DNA of 32,463 nt from Verrucomicrobiota bacterium (GTDB lineage: Bacteria; Verrucomicrobiota; Verrucomicrobiia; Opitutales; Opitutaceae): NCBI GenBank assembly GCA_023430825.1, contig JAEYYL010000299.1, positions 1 through 32,463 of the forward strand, in the 5' to 3' direction. The notes beneath the pieces are model-generated. The model did no database searches and was not told where the DNA came from. It saw only the letters and a program-made list of their open reading frames with translations. Below are positions 8,701-16,690 of this stretch, piece by piece. The translations under genes and the position numbers were made by a program. Positions within the stretch are counted from its first letter, which is position 1. Each line of letters opens with the position of its first letter.

Positions 8701-9149
8701 TGGAACCGCGGCGCAGCCATGTGCGGATCAAGTCGGACAGCGTTCTCGAGATGCGCCAAGGCTGCCGCCGGATCCTCGCGGCGCAAATGCACCAAGCCCG
8801 TGAGATACTCGGTGGCGGCAAGTTGAGAGACATCGGTTCGCGTGCTCGCTAGCGTCGCAAGCGCACCGCCGAGGTCCGCGTTGAATAGCTGGGCGCGGGC
8901 GAGATTGCGCCGCGCGGCCATGTCGTCGGGTCGAATCTCGAGCACCGCCCGATACGTGGCGATGGCGGAGGGGAAGTCGCCGTTTTCGAGCTGGGCCATG
9001 CCGGTGTTCATCTGGCGCCGCCAGATCGTGTCGGACACAGCGTCGTCGCCCGCGCCCTGGGCGGACAACACGATGGCGAAGGAAGCAATCACCGCGACGA
9101 AGGCGGCGCGCGGCTGACGCCACGGGGAGCGGGGGGACATCAGGCGCAT
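5742..9149 (-). CDS. Exported TPR - FG-GAP - ASPIC/UnbV protein with large C-terminal domain
   Basis: A 1135-residue secreted protein. Residues 1-33 form a signal peptide ending near LSAQGAG. Residues of about 40-230 are TPR-like helical repeats (for example AIATYRAVLEIRPDDMAARRNLARA). From about 380 to 590 there are FG-GAP/VCBS blades with calcium-type loops (DYEHDGDLDF, DVDNDGRPDV, DHDNDGWLDL, DADGDSDSDL). An ASPIC/UnbV-like module follows at about 613-680 (VQVVWPDGTVDNLIEP). The remaining 450 residues form a beta-rich region starting CPYLFAWDGERFRFVTDF, which I cannot name but which looks like a conserved extracellular domain; it holds a Cys pair in CRPHTCTF. The gene is divergent from the cytochrome operon and shares the FNR-type box at 9206-9219. 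An in-frame ATG at 9140 is an alternative start. Such proteins are usually annotated without function; peptide or partner binding at the cell surface is inference. Confidence 0.88.
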   Translation of the reverse strand: MRLMSPRSPWRQPRAAFVAVIASFAIVLSAQGAGDDAVSDTIWRRQMNTGMAQLENGDFPSAIATYRAVLEIRPDDMAARRNLARAQLFNADLGGALATLASTRTDVSQLAATEYLTGLVHLRREDPAAALAHLENAVRLDPHMAAPRFQLAKACERLERAAEALLHYQETVRLDPQHAAARFELAMHARNRRDLETYREELRAYKRLRDLFGDPEVSPLLLEACAHTRAEPPRPEPRDMPAAAPLPVQYAIQVFDKSEVAALAPLALDPVGHYTFVALSRDGHLHLASFTSAGELHLAESMVACADLGDAPFLRAGHYHDSIASEDRLKPDLPRFSDVLAVGASGLRLFARTDAATLVDVTERAGLAGATGGRDALWLDYEHDGDLDFVVARDAELVLWQNRGDGRFERAADAAGLAGGGRSLAMADLDGNGAVELVAARGDDTQIHENQRAGLFRPMPQPPGPWPAADRVLLDDVDNDGRPDVALIGAGRTLLRLGASARMGEIAHPDFTPTAAAFTDHDNDGWLDLVLAGLSPVDAAGGPVRVWRNEADPAAGRVWREVTGDLGLTARDFARVSDLQSIDADGDSDSDLVLVAADGGIALLRNEGGHVQRQLKLRLNTLAMANHGGIGATIALRAAGTVVSRMVSREQPLELGLRGLDHLDSVQVVWPDGTVDNLIEPATADGPVTVQRASMIVTGSCPYLFAWDGERFRFVTDFLGSGALGLALTRDVTWPPDPVELVRIGDVSEFRPRDGRYVITLTSELREVDYFDALELVAVDHPSDREVHPTDSFMPPPVTPSALWVVGDPLPLRSARDTTGRDVTVELARIDGRYALPDEILPPPLHGVCRPHTCTFDFGDIPTAGPLTIAVTGLLEFGTASTNIALSQTDTASLIWPTLEAETPDGGWQPVAVNLGIPDGRAKTMVADLTGKLPAGTKRLRLTTSFEIYWDRVALFRHRELPDARQHARPFASADLQWRGFSRIVTGVDGHTRVPVFDDVMQQPPWHTTLEGWCTRYGDTRELVAASDGMLAVLNGGDALELACDADAFPPVPAGHTRTFFLSAIGWDKEENNNTVLGATVEPLPGQPVAAEPADGDLTRPDWVQRYNTRWVPRQRFAPGNARDTPAAVANASSR

Positions 9150-9205
9150 GATGCGGCCATTGCAGTCCTGACCGCGATGCGGAGACAGAAAAAATCCCGC
9201 GTAGC

Positions 9206-9219
9206 TTGATCTAGATCAA
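9206..9219. promoter_or_regulatory. FNR/Dnr-type box in divergent promoter
   Basis: TTGATCTAGATCAA is a complete 14-base palindrome matching TTGAT-N4-ATCAA exactly. It lies in the 137-base divergent region between the TPR/ASPIC gene (start 9149, minus) and the cytochrome gene (start 9287, plus). Like the box before the azurin-like gene it is preceded by AGC, giving a shared AGCTTGATCT. At -41.5 it would place the rightward start near 9254 and the leftward start near 9171. No good -10 is seen at either expected position; TATGGA at 9260-9265 is a possible rightward -10 with the box near -60. Confidence 0.8.
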
Positions 9220-9286
9220 GGTTCTTGGGGTTTTGGCTCTTGAGTCCGAACAGGAACGATATGGATGCGCGGCGACCTATACCCCT

Positions 9287-11437
9287 ATGCCCCACCCCAA
9301 CTTTCCGGCTCCGTCCGGCGACGCCGGTCCGATTCAAAGCGGCGCCAACACCCTCGCACTGCGCCAGGCGGCCAGCGGTTGGACCTCGCGTCTGACTTTC
9401 GTCGTTGTATTCGGGCTCACCCTTGAAGCGCTGACGGGACTATGGGTATTGGTCGCGCCTTTTTCCGTCGCGTCGCAGGTGCAGGTGATCGTGCACACCC
9501 TTGCCGGGTTGCTGCTGTTTGCCCCCTATCTGGTCTATCAAACGCGCCATCTGCGGAACTGGCGTGACCAGACACTTTCCGTGGCGAAACTGGTCGGCTA
9601 TCTCGCGGCGGCGCTCGCCACGACGGCGATGGTCAGCGGCATGGTGGTGACGGCACAAGCGCTGTTCGGCCGTCGGCTCTCGCCGACGTGGGATCAAATC
9701 CATCTGGTCACCGGCCTGGCCACGACGGCGCTCGTGCTGGTCCACCTCGTGATGGCCTATCGCCGTCGCGCCGGACATCTTCGGCTGCTTGACGGTTTCG
9801 CGCGACGGTTTCGCGCGCGCTGGCGCGCCCTCCTCCTGGGCGCGACCGCGCTCTACATCATCGTGGGGCTGGCCGGCGCTCTCCTCCCTACCCCCACGGT
9901 TTATCAGCCCATCCCGGCGGACTACACCCTGCCGGAACACGTGCAGCAGTTCGCGGAATTTCGCGGCAATCCTTTCGCGCCGAGCTATGCGCGCACGGCG
10001 ACCGGCCAGCTCATCAATCCCGAGGTGCTCGCCCACTCCGCGTCATGCGGCACGACTGGCTGCCACGAGCAGATCCTGGCCGAGTGGGAACCCAGCGCGC
10101 ATCGCTTCGCCGCGATGAATCCTCCTTTTCAGGCCGTCCAGCGGGAGTTCGCGCACGACCGCAGCGCCGCCGATACCCGCTATTGCGCCGGCTGCCACGA
10201 CCCGATCTCGCTGTTCGCCGGCGCAAAGGATATTCACAATCAGGATCTCTCCGCGCCCGGCATGCAGGAGGGCGCCTCCTGCGTGGTCTGCCACACGATC
10301 TCGCACGTCGATCAGCGCGGCAACGCCGACTACGTGCTCACGCCGCCGCAAAAATACCTCGGCGAGTCGACCGCCGGTCTGACGAAACGCGCCTCCGATT
10401 TTCTCATCCGCGCGTATCCACGCCAGCACGTCGCGGATTACGACCGCAACATCCTGCGCACCCCGGAATTTTGCGGCGCGTGCCACAAGCAGTTCATTCC
10501 CGAGGCGCTCAACCGCTTCGGCGTGAGTCCGGGGCAGAACCAGTTCGATGAATGGCGAAAGAGCCATTGGTATAGTGAACACAGCCCGGAAGGCACTCTC
10601 AGTTGCCGCGATTGCCACATGCGGCTGGTCTCCGGCTCGACCGATCCCGGCGCGGGCGAGGCGGGCGATCTGCGGCGAAAGCCCGACGACGGAGCGCACC
10701 GCCACCACGGCGCGATCGCGTCGAATCTGTTCATGGCAAACGTGCTCAAACTCCCGCACCGCGAAGAATACAGCCGGCTCACTGAGGAATGGCTCAAAGG
10801 CGAAACCGTCCTCCCGGAGATCGCCGATCTCTATCCCGCCGGTCCCATCGCGCCGATCGAAATCCTCGCGCCGACCGACGGCGCTTCCCGCGACGCTCCC
10901 CTCGAGTTCCAGGTCGTCGTGCGCAATCGCAAGGTCGGTCACGCGTTCATCACCGGTCCGCTCGATTTTCTGCGGGTGTGGCTGCATCTTCGGGTGACGG
11001 ATGCCGAAGGCGCATTGCTCACCGAATGGGGCGCGATCGATCCGAAGACGCGCGCCATTCTCGACGAACCCGGCGTGATCCACGTCTCCGGACGACGGCG
11101 CGACAGCGGCACCCTGGTGCTCGAAGGCGTGCCGCTCGACGAAGCCGGCAACGAACTCGTGCGGCACGAACTCTGGCGCAAGGCCGGCGGCAGCGGCCAG
11201 CGCACGATCTTCCCCCGCTACGCCGACAAGCAGATCTTCCGCCTCCACGTCCCGTCCGGCGTGCGCGGCCCGCTACAGGTCACCGCGCACCTGAACTTCC
11301 GCCGCTACCGCCAGGATTTTCTCGATCGCGTCGTGCCCGACATGGAGCGCACGAGCGGCGTCCAGCAACCCACCATCACCCTCGCTAGCGCCTCGCGCGA
11401 GATCCCGGTTCGCGATACGCTCGCTGCCGCGCCATAA
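9287..11437 (+). CDS. Membrane b561-like / pentaheme cytochrome c fusion
   Basis: A 716-residue protein. Residues of about 35-200 carry about five membrane helices with histidines placed as in di-heme b561-type quinol-reactive domains (VHTLAGLLLF, IHLVTGLATTALVLVHLV). The rest is extracytoplasmic. It has four CXXCH haem c sites (CAGCH at C300, CVVCH at C332, CGACH at C396, CRDCH at C440) and one CX4CH site (C254). The first site reads CHEQILAEWEPSAHRF, the pattern of cytochrome c554-like multihaem proteins. From about residue 530 a beta-sandwich-like tail without haem sites follows. A likely role is moving electrons from the quinone pool to a periplasmic acceptor; the acceptor is unknown. The start at 9287 is preferred to 9233 because the FNR-type box would otherwise overlap the start region. 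The stop overlaps the next start as TAATG, showing translational coupling. Confidence 0.88.
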   Translation: MPHPNFPAPSGDAGPIQSGANTLALRQAASGWTSRLTFVVVFGLTLEALTGLWVLVAPFSVASQVQVIVHTLAGLLLFAPYLVYQTRHLRNWRDQTLSVAKLVGYLAAALATTAMVSGMVVTAQALFGRRLSPTWDQIHLVTGLATTALVLVHLVMAYRRRAGHLRLLDGFARRFRARWRALLLGATALYIIVGLAGALLPTPTVYQPIPADYTLPEHVQQFAEFRGNPFAPSYARTATGQLINPEVLAHSASCGTTGCHEQILAEWEPSAHRFAAMNPPFQAVQREFAHDRSAADTRYCAGCHDPISLFAGAKDIHNQDLSAPGMQEGASCVVCHTISHVDQRGNADYVLTPPQKYLGESTAGLTKRASDFLIRAYPRQHVADYDRNILRTPEFCGACHKQFIPEALNRFGVSPGQNQFDEWRKSHWYSEHSPEGTLSCRDCHMRLVSGSTDPGAGEAGDLRRKPDDGAHRHHGAIASNLFMANVLKLPHREEYSRLTEEWLKGETVLPEIADLYPAGPIAPIEILAPTDGASRDAPLEFQVVVRNRKVGHAFITGPLDFLRVWLHLRVTDAEGALLTEWGAIDPKTRAILDEPGVIHVSGRRRDSGTLVLEGVPLDEAGNELVRHELWRKAGGSGQRTIFPRYADKQIFRLHVPSGVRGPLQVTAHLNFRRYRQDFLDRVVPDMERTSGVQQPTITLASASREIPVRDTLAAAP

Positions 11438-13266
11438 TGCCACCCGCCCGACAGCGCACGTGGACGCCGCGGCAACGCCGGCTGTGGTGGGCCGGCGCGA
11501 CCACCGCCATCGGACTCGCCGGATTGGCGTCGCTCGTCTGGTGGACGGACCGGCTTCGCGACACGGACCGCGCTGATTCCCGGGCCAACGTCAGCGCCCA
11601 GTTCGCCCGCTCCGCTGCCACGGGCGAGTCGCCTCTCCGCTTCACCGATGCAACTCCGGCAAGCGGCATCCGGATGCAACATGGCGTGCCCCAGCGGCAC
11701 CGCGCGTTGCCCGAGGACAACGGGTCCGGACTTGCGTGGGGCGACTACGACGGGGACGGCGATTGGGACCTCTACGTGGTCAACCACTCCGGCGTCCGCA
11801 CTCCGTCACCCGCTCTCGCGAACACCAACCGGCTCTTTCGCAACAACGGCGACGGCACGTTCGCCGACGTGACCGATGCCACCGGCGTCGGAGACCCCGG
11901 CAGCATGGGCATGGGGGCCACCTTTGTTGACTACGACGATGACGGCGACGCCGACCTCTACGTGACGAACCGCGGGCCGAACCGCCTCTTTCAGAACCAG
12001 GGCGACGGCACCTTCCGCGACGTGGCGGCCCACGCCGGCGTGGACGATCTCCTGTGGGGCACCGGCACGGCGTGGGGGGACTTCGATCGCGACGGCCACC
12101 TCGATTTCTACCTGTGCAACTACGTGAGCTACGACTCCGAGGGCCTGGAACCGATCATCGACGCTCACGGCATCGCCCCAAGCGCCTCCCCTTACGAGGC
12201 TCCCTTCACGCTCAACCCCAATTCCTACGACGCCCAGCCGAACCGCTTGTATCGAAATCGTGGAGACGGCACGTTCGAGGATGTAACCGCCCGTTGCGAG
12301 GTCACCAATCCCGACGGGCGCAGCCTCGCCGCGACGTTCGTCGATCTGGATGGCGACGGCTGGCTCGATCTCTACGTCAACAACGACGTCTCGCCGAATC
12401 GCCTCTATCGCAATACCGGCGCGGACTTCGGACCCGACGAACCGGTGTCCTTCCTCGACTTCTCCGCGGTCTCCGGCACCGCCGATCCACGCGGCTCGAT
12501 GGGCCTCTCCGTCGCCGAGTTGGGCGACCTCACCAACGCGGCCGACGGCCTCCCGGACCTGTTCATCACCCACTGGGTCACGCAGGAAAACGCGCTCTAC
12601 CTCAGCCAGGTGAACACCGTCGGGAAACTGGAATATCGCGACAAGACGCGGCAGTTCGGTCTCGGCGAAATATCCATCGACCGCGTGGGCTGGGGTTGCG
12701 CCCTCGTGGATCTCGACCGCGACGGGCTCGTCGACATCGCCGTGGCGAACGGCAGCACCCTGGAGCTGAACGACAATCCACATCTGCTGAAGCCCGAGCC
12801 GCTCTTTCTCTTCGTCAACGAAGGCACCACGTTTCGCGAGGTCGCCGCGGCGTCCGGCGAAGCCTCCACCCGGCTCTACACCGCCCGCGGTCTCGCGGCG
12901 GCGGACTACGACGGCGATGGCGATGTCGATCTCGCGCTCGCCTGCAATCAGGACGCGCCCGTGCTGTTGCGCAACGACACGCCGACCGCGAACCGCGCCC
13001 TGGCGATCCGTTTGCGCGGGCGCGCGGGACATCGTTTCGGCGCGAAGATCGAAGTCACCGCTGGCGCGAACCACCAGATCCGCTGGGCGGGCGCCGACGT
13101 CTCTTACCTGAGCCAGCACGCCGACGAACTCATCTTTGGCCTCGGCACCGCGACGCACGCCAACCGCGTGCGCGTGACCTGGAACGATGGCGCGGTCTCG
13201 GAAATCACGAACGTGGCCTCCGGCAGACTGATCGTGAATCACGCCGACGCTTCTGCCGGCCCCTGA
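11437..13266 (+). CDS. FG-GAP/VCBS propeller protein with C-terminal ASPIC/UnbV domain
   Basis: A 609-residue exported or membrane-anchored protein (hydrophobic segment at about residues 15-37 after a basic N-terminus). Six clear calcium-type loops of the D-x-D-G-D-G-x-x-D-L form occur between about 103 and 500 (DYDGDGDWDLY, DYDDDGDADLY, DFDRDGHLDFY, DLDGDGWLDLY, DLDRDGLVDIA, DYDGDGDVDLA). A degenerate one (GDLTNAADGLPDLF) makes seven, consistent with a seven-bladed propeller. Residues of about 527-605 form the ASPIC/UnbV module (GAKIEVTAG, then VRVTWNDGAVSEI). Its ATG overlaps the cytochrome stop, and the next gene begins two bases after its own stop, so all three are one operon. The family is the bacterial counterpart of CRTAC-type proteins; its biochemical role is not established. 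Confidence 0.92.
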   Translation: MPPARQRTWTPRQRRLWWAGATTAIGLAGLASLVWWTDRLRDTDRADSRANVSAQFARSAATGESPLRFTDATPASGIRMQHGVPQRHRALPEDNGSGLAWGDYDGDGDWDLYVVNHSGVRTPSPALANTNRLFRNNGDGTFADVTDATGVGDPGSMGMGATFVDYDDDGDADLYVTNRGPNRLFQNQGDGTFRDVAAHAGVDDLLWGTGTAWGDFDRDGHLDFYLCNYVSYDSEGLEPIIDAHGIAPSASPYEAPFTLNPNSYDAQPNRLYRNRGDGTFEDVTARCEVTNPDGRSLAATFVDLDGDGWLDLYVNNDVSPNRLYRNTGADFGPDEPVSFLDFSAVSGTADPRGSMGLSVAELGDLTNAADGLPDLFITHWVTQENALYLSQVNTVGKLEYRDKTRQFGLGEISIDRVGWGCALVDLDRDGLVDIAVANGSTLELNDNPHLLKPEPLFLFVNEGTTFREVAAASGEASTRLYTARGLAAADYDGDGDVDLALACNQDAPVLLRNDTPTANRALAIRLRGRAGHRFGAKIEVTAGANHQIRWAGADVSYLSQHADELIFGLGTATHANRVRVTWNDGAVSEITNVASGRLIVNHADASAGP

Positions 13267-13268
13267 GC

Positions 13269-16200
13269 ATGAGACGCCTATTCTCCATCTCCGTGCCGTG
13301 TGCCGCGGCCGCGTTGGTCGCCTTGCGCTTCATCGCAGCTCCCGCGTCGGCAGTCGCAGCCGCGGAAACCGCCAAGCCCCTTCTGCGCGAGCCCCTGACC
13401 GTCACCCCGGCCACCGCCGGCGCGGCGCTGTTCACCCGCATCGCCGCGGACGCCTCGGGCCTCACGGCGGCGAATCCCTTTGACGACCCTGAAATGTGGA
13501 CGCGACGTTTTGCCGATTTCTCCGGCGGTCCGGTGGGGACGGGACTCGCCGTCGGCGACTACGACCGCGATGGACGGCCCGATCTCTACGTGGTGAACAA
13601 GACCGCGCCCAACCGGCTCTACCGCCAGACGGCGCCCCTCGTCTTTACCGACGTGACCGAGACGGCGGGCGTCGCCGGCGGACCGGCCTGGGGCACGGGC
13701 GCGACGTTTGCCGATGTGGACGGCGACGGCTGGCTGGACCTCTTCGTCTGCCAACTCGCCGCGCCGAATCTGCTGTATCAAAACAATGGAGACGGAACCT
13801 TCACCGAACGCGCCACCCTCGCCGGCCTCGACCGAATCACCGGTAGCGTCTGCGGCGTGTTCGCCGACTACGACCGCGATGGAGATCTCGACCTGTTTCT
13901 GGTCACGAATCTGAGCGACGCCGCGCGCGCTCCGGAAGGCGAGGCCGACGTGCTGTATCGGAACAACGGAGACGGGAGCTTCACGGACGTGACGGCATCC
14001 GCGGGAATCGTGATGGCCCCCGACCGCGGCCACTCCGCCACGTGGTTCGACGCGGACGGCGACAGCTGGATCGACCTGCATGTGGCGAACGATTTCGACG
14101 CTGCCGACCACCTCTATCGCAACAACCGCGACGGCACTTTCACCGACATTGCGTCCACCGCTTTCCCGCACCTGCCGTGGTATGCGATGGGCGCGGACTT
14201 CGGCGACATCGACAACGACGGCCAGCCCGACCTGTTCGTCGCGGACATGGCCGGCACCACCCACCTCAAGCGCCAGACCTTCTCGCTCGGCCAGGACGCC
14301 GCCGCCGCGGCCATGGAGCGGACCGCCTCGCCGCAATACGCGGCCAACGCTCTCTATCTCAACCTCGGCGACGCGCGCTTCCTCGAGATCGCACGCCTCG
14401 CCGGCCTGGACCGCACCGACTGGACCTGGTCGGTGCTGTTCGCCGACTTCGACAACGACGGTTGGCAGGACCTCCATGTCACCAACGGCATGGTCCGCGA
14501 CTTCGCCAACGCCGATCTCATCGCCAAACTCCGCCGCGCGGAGACACCGGCACAGGCCGCATTGATCGTCAAACAGAGCCCGGTGCGGAACGAGGACAAC
14601 CTCGCCTTCCGCAACACCGGCGCGCTGAGTTTCGAGGACTCCACCGCCGCGTGGGGACTCCAGGACACCGGCGTGAGCTTCGGAGCCGTCGCCGCCGATC
14701 TCGATGGCGACGGCGATCTCGACCTCCTGCACGCCAACTACGAGCGACCGGTCAGCCTCTTTCGCAACGACAGTGACGTCGGTCGCATCACGGTTGTCCT
14801 GCGTGGCCGCGAAGCAAACCCGTCCGCCGTGGGCGCGCGTCTAGTCGGCTTCACCTCGGCCGGACCGTCGGTCCGCCATATCACCCTTTCGCGCGGCACG
14901 CTTTCGTCCACGACCGTCGAGGTTCATTTCGGACTCGGCCGCGACCCGACGCTCGACCGCCTGGAAATTCACTGGCCCGACGGACGCGTCCAAATCGCAG
15001 AGAAGCTTCCAGGGAATCACCGCTACACGTTTCAAGCGCCCGATGGGCCTGCGCCCACGACGGCGTCGTTCACTCCGTCGGAACCCGCGAGTCTCTTCCA
15101 CGACATATCCGTCGCGACGGGTTTGGATTCTGTCGGTCGCGAACGCGCCGCCACTCCAGCCAATCTACAACCTCTGCTCCCGTTGCGACGTCCGCCGCCC
15201 GGTGCCGGAGTCGCGGCCGGCGATGCCGATGGCGACGGCGATACAGACCTCTACCTTCCCGGCTCGTCCCGGCAACCCGGCGCGCTCCATCTCAACCGCG
15301 GCAACGGGACGTTCACTCGCGACGCGCGCCCGCAGCCGTGGAGCGAACTGGACGACGGCCACGAGATCACGCCCTTGTGGTTTGATGCCGACGACGATGG
15401 CGATGCGGACCTGCTCGTCACCCGGGGTGGTAGCAAACACGCCGAGGGGGACTCCGCACTCGCAGACCGACTTTACCTTAACGATGGCACCGGTCTTTTC
15501 CGCGCCGCCGCCCCCGAGGTGTTTCCCGTGATCCCAACGAACAGCTCCGTCGTCGTCGCGGCCGACTGGGATCGCGATGGCGATCTCGATTTGTTCATCG
15601 GCGGCGCGAGCGAGTCGGGGCGGTATCCGCTACCCACGGGCTCGCGTTTGCTGGTAAACCGCGGAGGTCGTTTCGAACTGGTCACCGCTGCACTCTCCCC
15701 GGCGTTGGCTGGTCTCGGACGCATCGCCGCCGCGCTCTGGGCCGATGTGAACGGCGACGGCTGGCCCGATCTTATCGTCGCTGCCGAGTGGGCGCCGATC
15801 CGCGTGTTTCTGAATCATGCGGGCGACGCGCTCGCCGAAGCCCCCGGCGGAGCGGGCGTCGCCGCGCTCACCGGCTGGTGGCGCGCGCTCGCCGCCGCCG
15901 ACCTCGATGGCGATGGCGACACCGATCTCATTGCCGGCAACGTCGGCCTCAACACGACCTACCACGCCACGCCCGACGCGCCGGCCCGGCTCTACTACGG
16001 CGACTTCGACGAATCCGGCACCAATCAGATTCTCGAGGCGTATTTCGAGGACGGGCGCCTCCTCCCACGCCGCAACTTCAGCGCCCTCGCCCGCGCGATG
16101 CCGACCCTGCGGCGACAGTTTCGCACGGCGGCGGCTTTTGGCCGCATGACACTCGACGAGATCTTTCCGATCGAAGGCGCGTTGATGCTGGAGGCGACGC

Positions 16201-16577
16201 AGCCCGCCTCGGGCATCCTGCTCAATGACGGCAACGGGCGCTTCACGTTTCGCGAACTCCCGCGCCTCGCGCAAGCCGCACCGGTGAACGCCATCGCTGC
16301 GCGCGACTTCGATGGCGACGGAAATGTGGACCTGCTGTTGCTCCAAAACGACCACAGTCCGCCCGCGGACATTCCGCCCTTCGACGGCGGACGCGGGCTT
16401 TTCCTGAGCGGCCGTGGCGATGCCACTTTCGTGTCGTGGCCGCCATCGCGCAGCGGCGTGGACCTCCTTGGCACGCACCCCGCGCTCGCGCTGGCGGACC
16501 TCGACGGTGATGGCAGGACGGAAATCGTCGTGGCAGATGCCCACGGCGCGTTGCGCATCCTCGCGGGCCGGCGGTAG
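13269..16577 (+). CDS. Double seven-bladed FG-GAP propeller protein with central ASPIC/UnbV domain
   Basis: A 1102-residue exported protein with a signal peptide (MRRLFSISVPCAAAALVALR, cleavage near ASAVAAA). The first propeller has seven calcium-type loops from DYDRDGRPDL at residue 97 to DLDGDGDLDL at 477. An ASPIC/UnbV module follows at about 504-588 (LDRLEIHWPDGRVQIAEKL). A second propeller then has seven more loops from DADGDGDTDL at 652 to DLDGDGRTEI at 1077. The frame is open far upstream inside the preceding gene (to 12054), but that is a shadow; the ATG at 13269 follows the preceding stop by two bases and begins the signal peptide. Propeller-ASPIC-propeller order is the notable feature. 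It is co-expressed with the cytochrome, so it may bind or organise extracellular redox partners, which is inference. Confidence 0.92.
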   Translation: MRRLFSISVPCAAAALVALRFIAAPASAVAAAETAKPLLREPLTVTPATAGAALFTRIAADASGLTAANPFDDPEMWTRRFADFSGGPVGTGLAVGDYDRDGRPDLYVVNKTAPNRLYRQTAPLVFTDVTETAGVAGGPAWGTGATFADVDGDGWLDLFVCQLAAPNLLYQNNGDGTFTERATLAGLDRITGSVCGVFADYDRDGDLDLFLVTNLSDAARAPEGEADVLYRNNGDGSFTDVTASAGIVMAPDRGHSATWFDADGDSWIDLHVANDFDAADHLYRNNRDGTFTDIASTAFPHLPWYAMGADFGDIDNDGQPDLFVADMAGTTHLKRQTFSLGQDAAAAAMERTASPQYAANALYLNLGDARFLEIARLAGLDRTDWTWSVLFADFDNDGWQDLHVTNGMVRDFANADLIAKLRRAETPAQAALIVKQSPVRNEDNLAFRNTGALSFEDSTAAWGLQDTGVSFGAVAADLDGDGDLDLLHANYERPVSLFRNDSDVGRITVVLRGREANPSAVGARLVGFTSAGPSVRHITLSRGTLSSTTVEVHFGLGRDPTLDRLEIHWPDGRVQIAEKLPGNHRYTFQAPDGPAPTTASFTPSEPASLFHDISVATGLDSVGRERAATPANLQPLLPLRRPPPGAGVAAGDADGDGDTDLYLPGSSRQPGALHLNRGNGTFTRDARPQPWSELDDGHEITPLWFDADDDGDADLLVTRGGSKHAEGDSALADRLYLNDGTGLFRAAAPEVFPVIPTNSSVVVAADWDRDGDLDLFIGGASESGRYPLPTGSRLLVNRGGRFELVTAALSPALAGLGRIAAALWADVNGDGWPDLIVAAEWAPIRVFLNHAGDALAEAPGGAGVAALTGWWRALAAADLDGDGDTDLIAGNVGLNTTYHATPDAPARLYYGDFDESGTNQILEAYFEDGRLLPRRNFSALARAMPTLRRQFRTAAAFGRMTLDEIFPIEGALMLEATQPASGILLNDGNGRFTFRELPRLAQAAPVNAIAARDFDGDGNVDLLLLQNDHSPPADIPPFDGGRGLFLSGRGDATFVSWPPSRSGVDLLGTHPALALADLDGDGRTEIVVADAHGALRILAGRR

Positions 16578-16595
16578 CCGGAGGTTCTGCCGGCA

Positions 16596-16690
16596 ATGCA
16601 AGCGGTCCGGCATCTCCAGCAGAAGCAGTCACGCCCGCCCGGAGTGTGCGACATCTGCAGCCAGACAATTACCGGCACTGATGGCGGCAT
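16596..16690 (+). other. Probable frame-disrupted N-terminus of the TerB/DUF697-like gene
   Basis: The ATG at 16596 has GGAGG 11 bases upstream, among the better Shine-Dalgarno sequences in the window. It opens a frame reading MQAVRHLQQKQSRPPGVCDI, then CSQTITGTDGGI, with a CXXC knuckle. After about 32 codons the sense reading moves to another frame, which has a stop at 16679-16681 and no ATG near its beginning. Adding one T to the run at 16690-16692 would join the two into one continuous protein. This points to a one-base deletion, a sequencing error or recoding. Confidence 0.5.

Noticed and set aside
9233..9286. Upstream start for the cytochrome gene
   Set aside because: It would place the start only 14 bases from the FNR-type box, and the extra 18 residues add no recognisable feature. 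It cannot be fully excluded.
12054..13268. Upstream extension of the double-propeller frame inside the preceding gene
   Set aside because: The segment is an out-of-frame reading of the FG-GAP gene. A signal peptide begins at 13269, two bases after the preceding stop.
11743..16530. DNA-level repeats coding for D-x-D-G-D loops as a tandem repeat or CRISPR-like array
   Set aside because: They are diverged protein-coding FG-GAP blades with irregular spacing, not a DNA repeat array.
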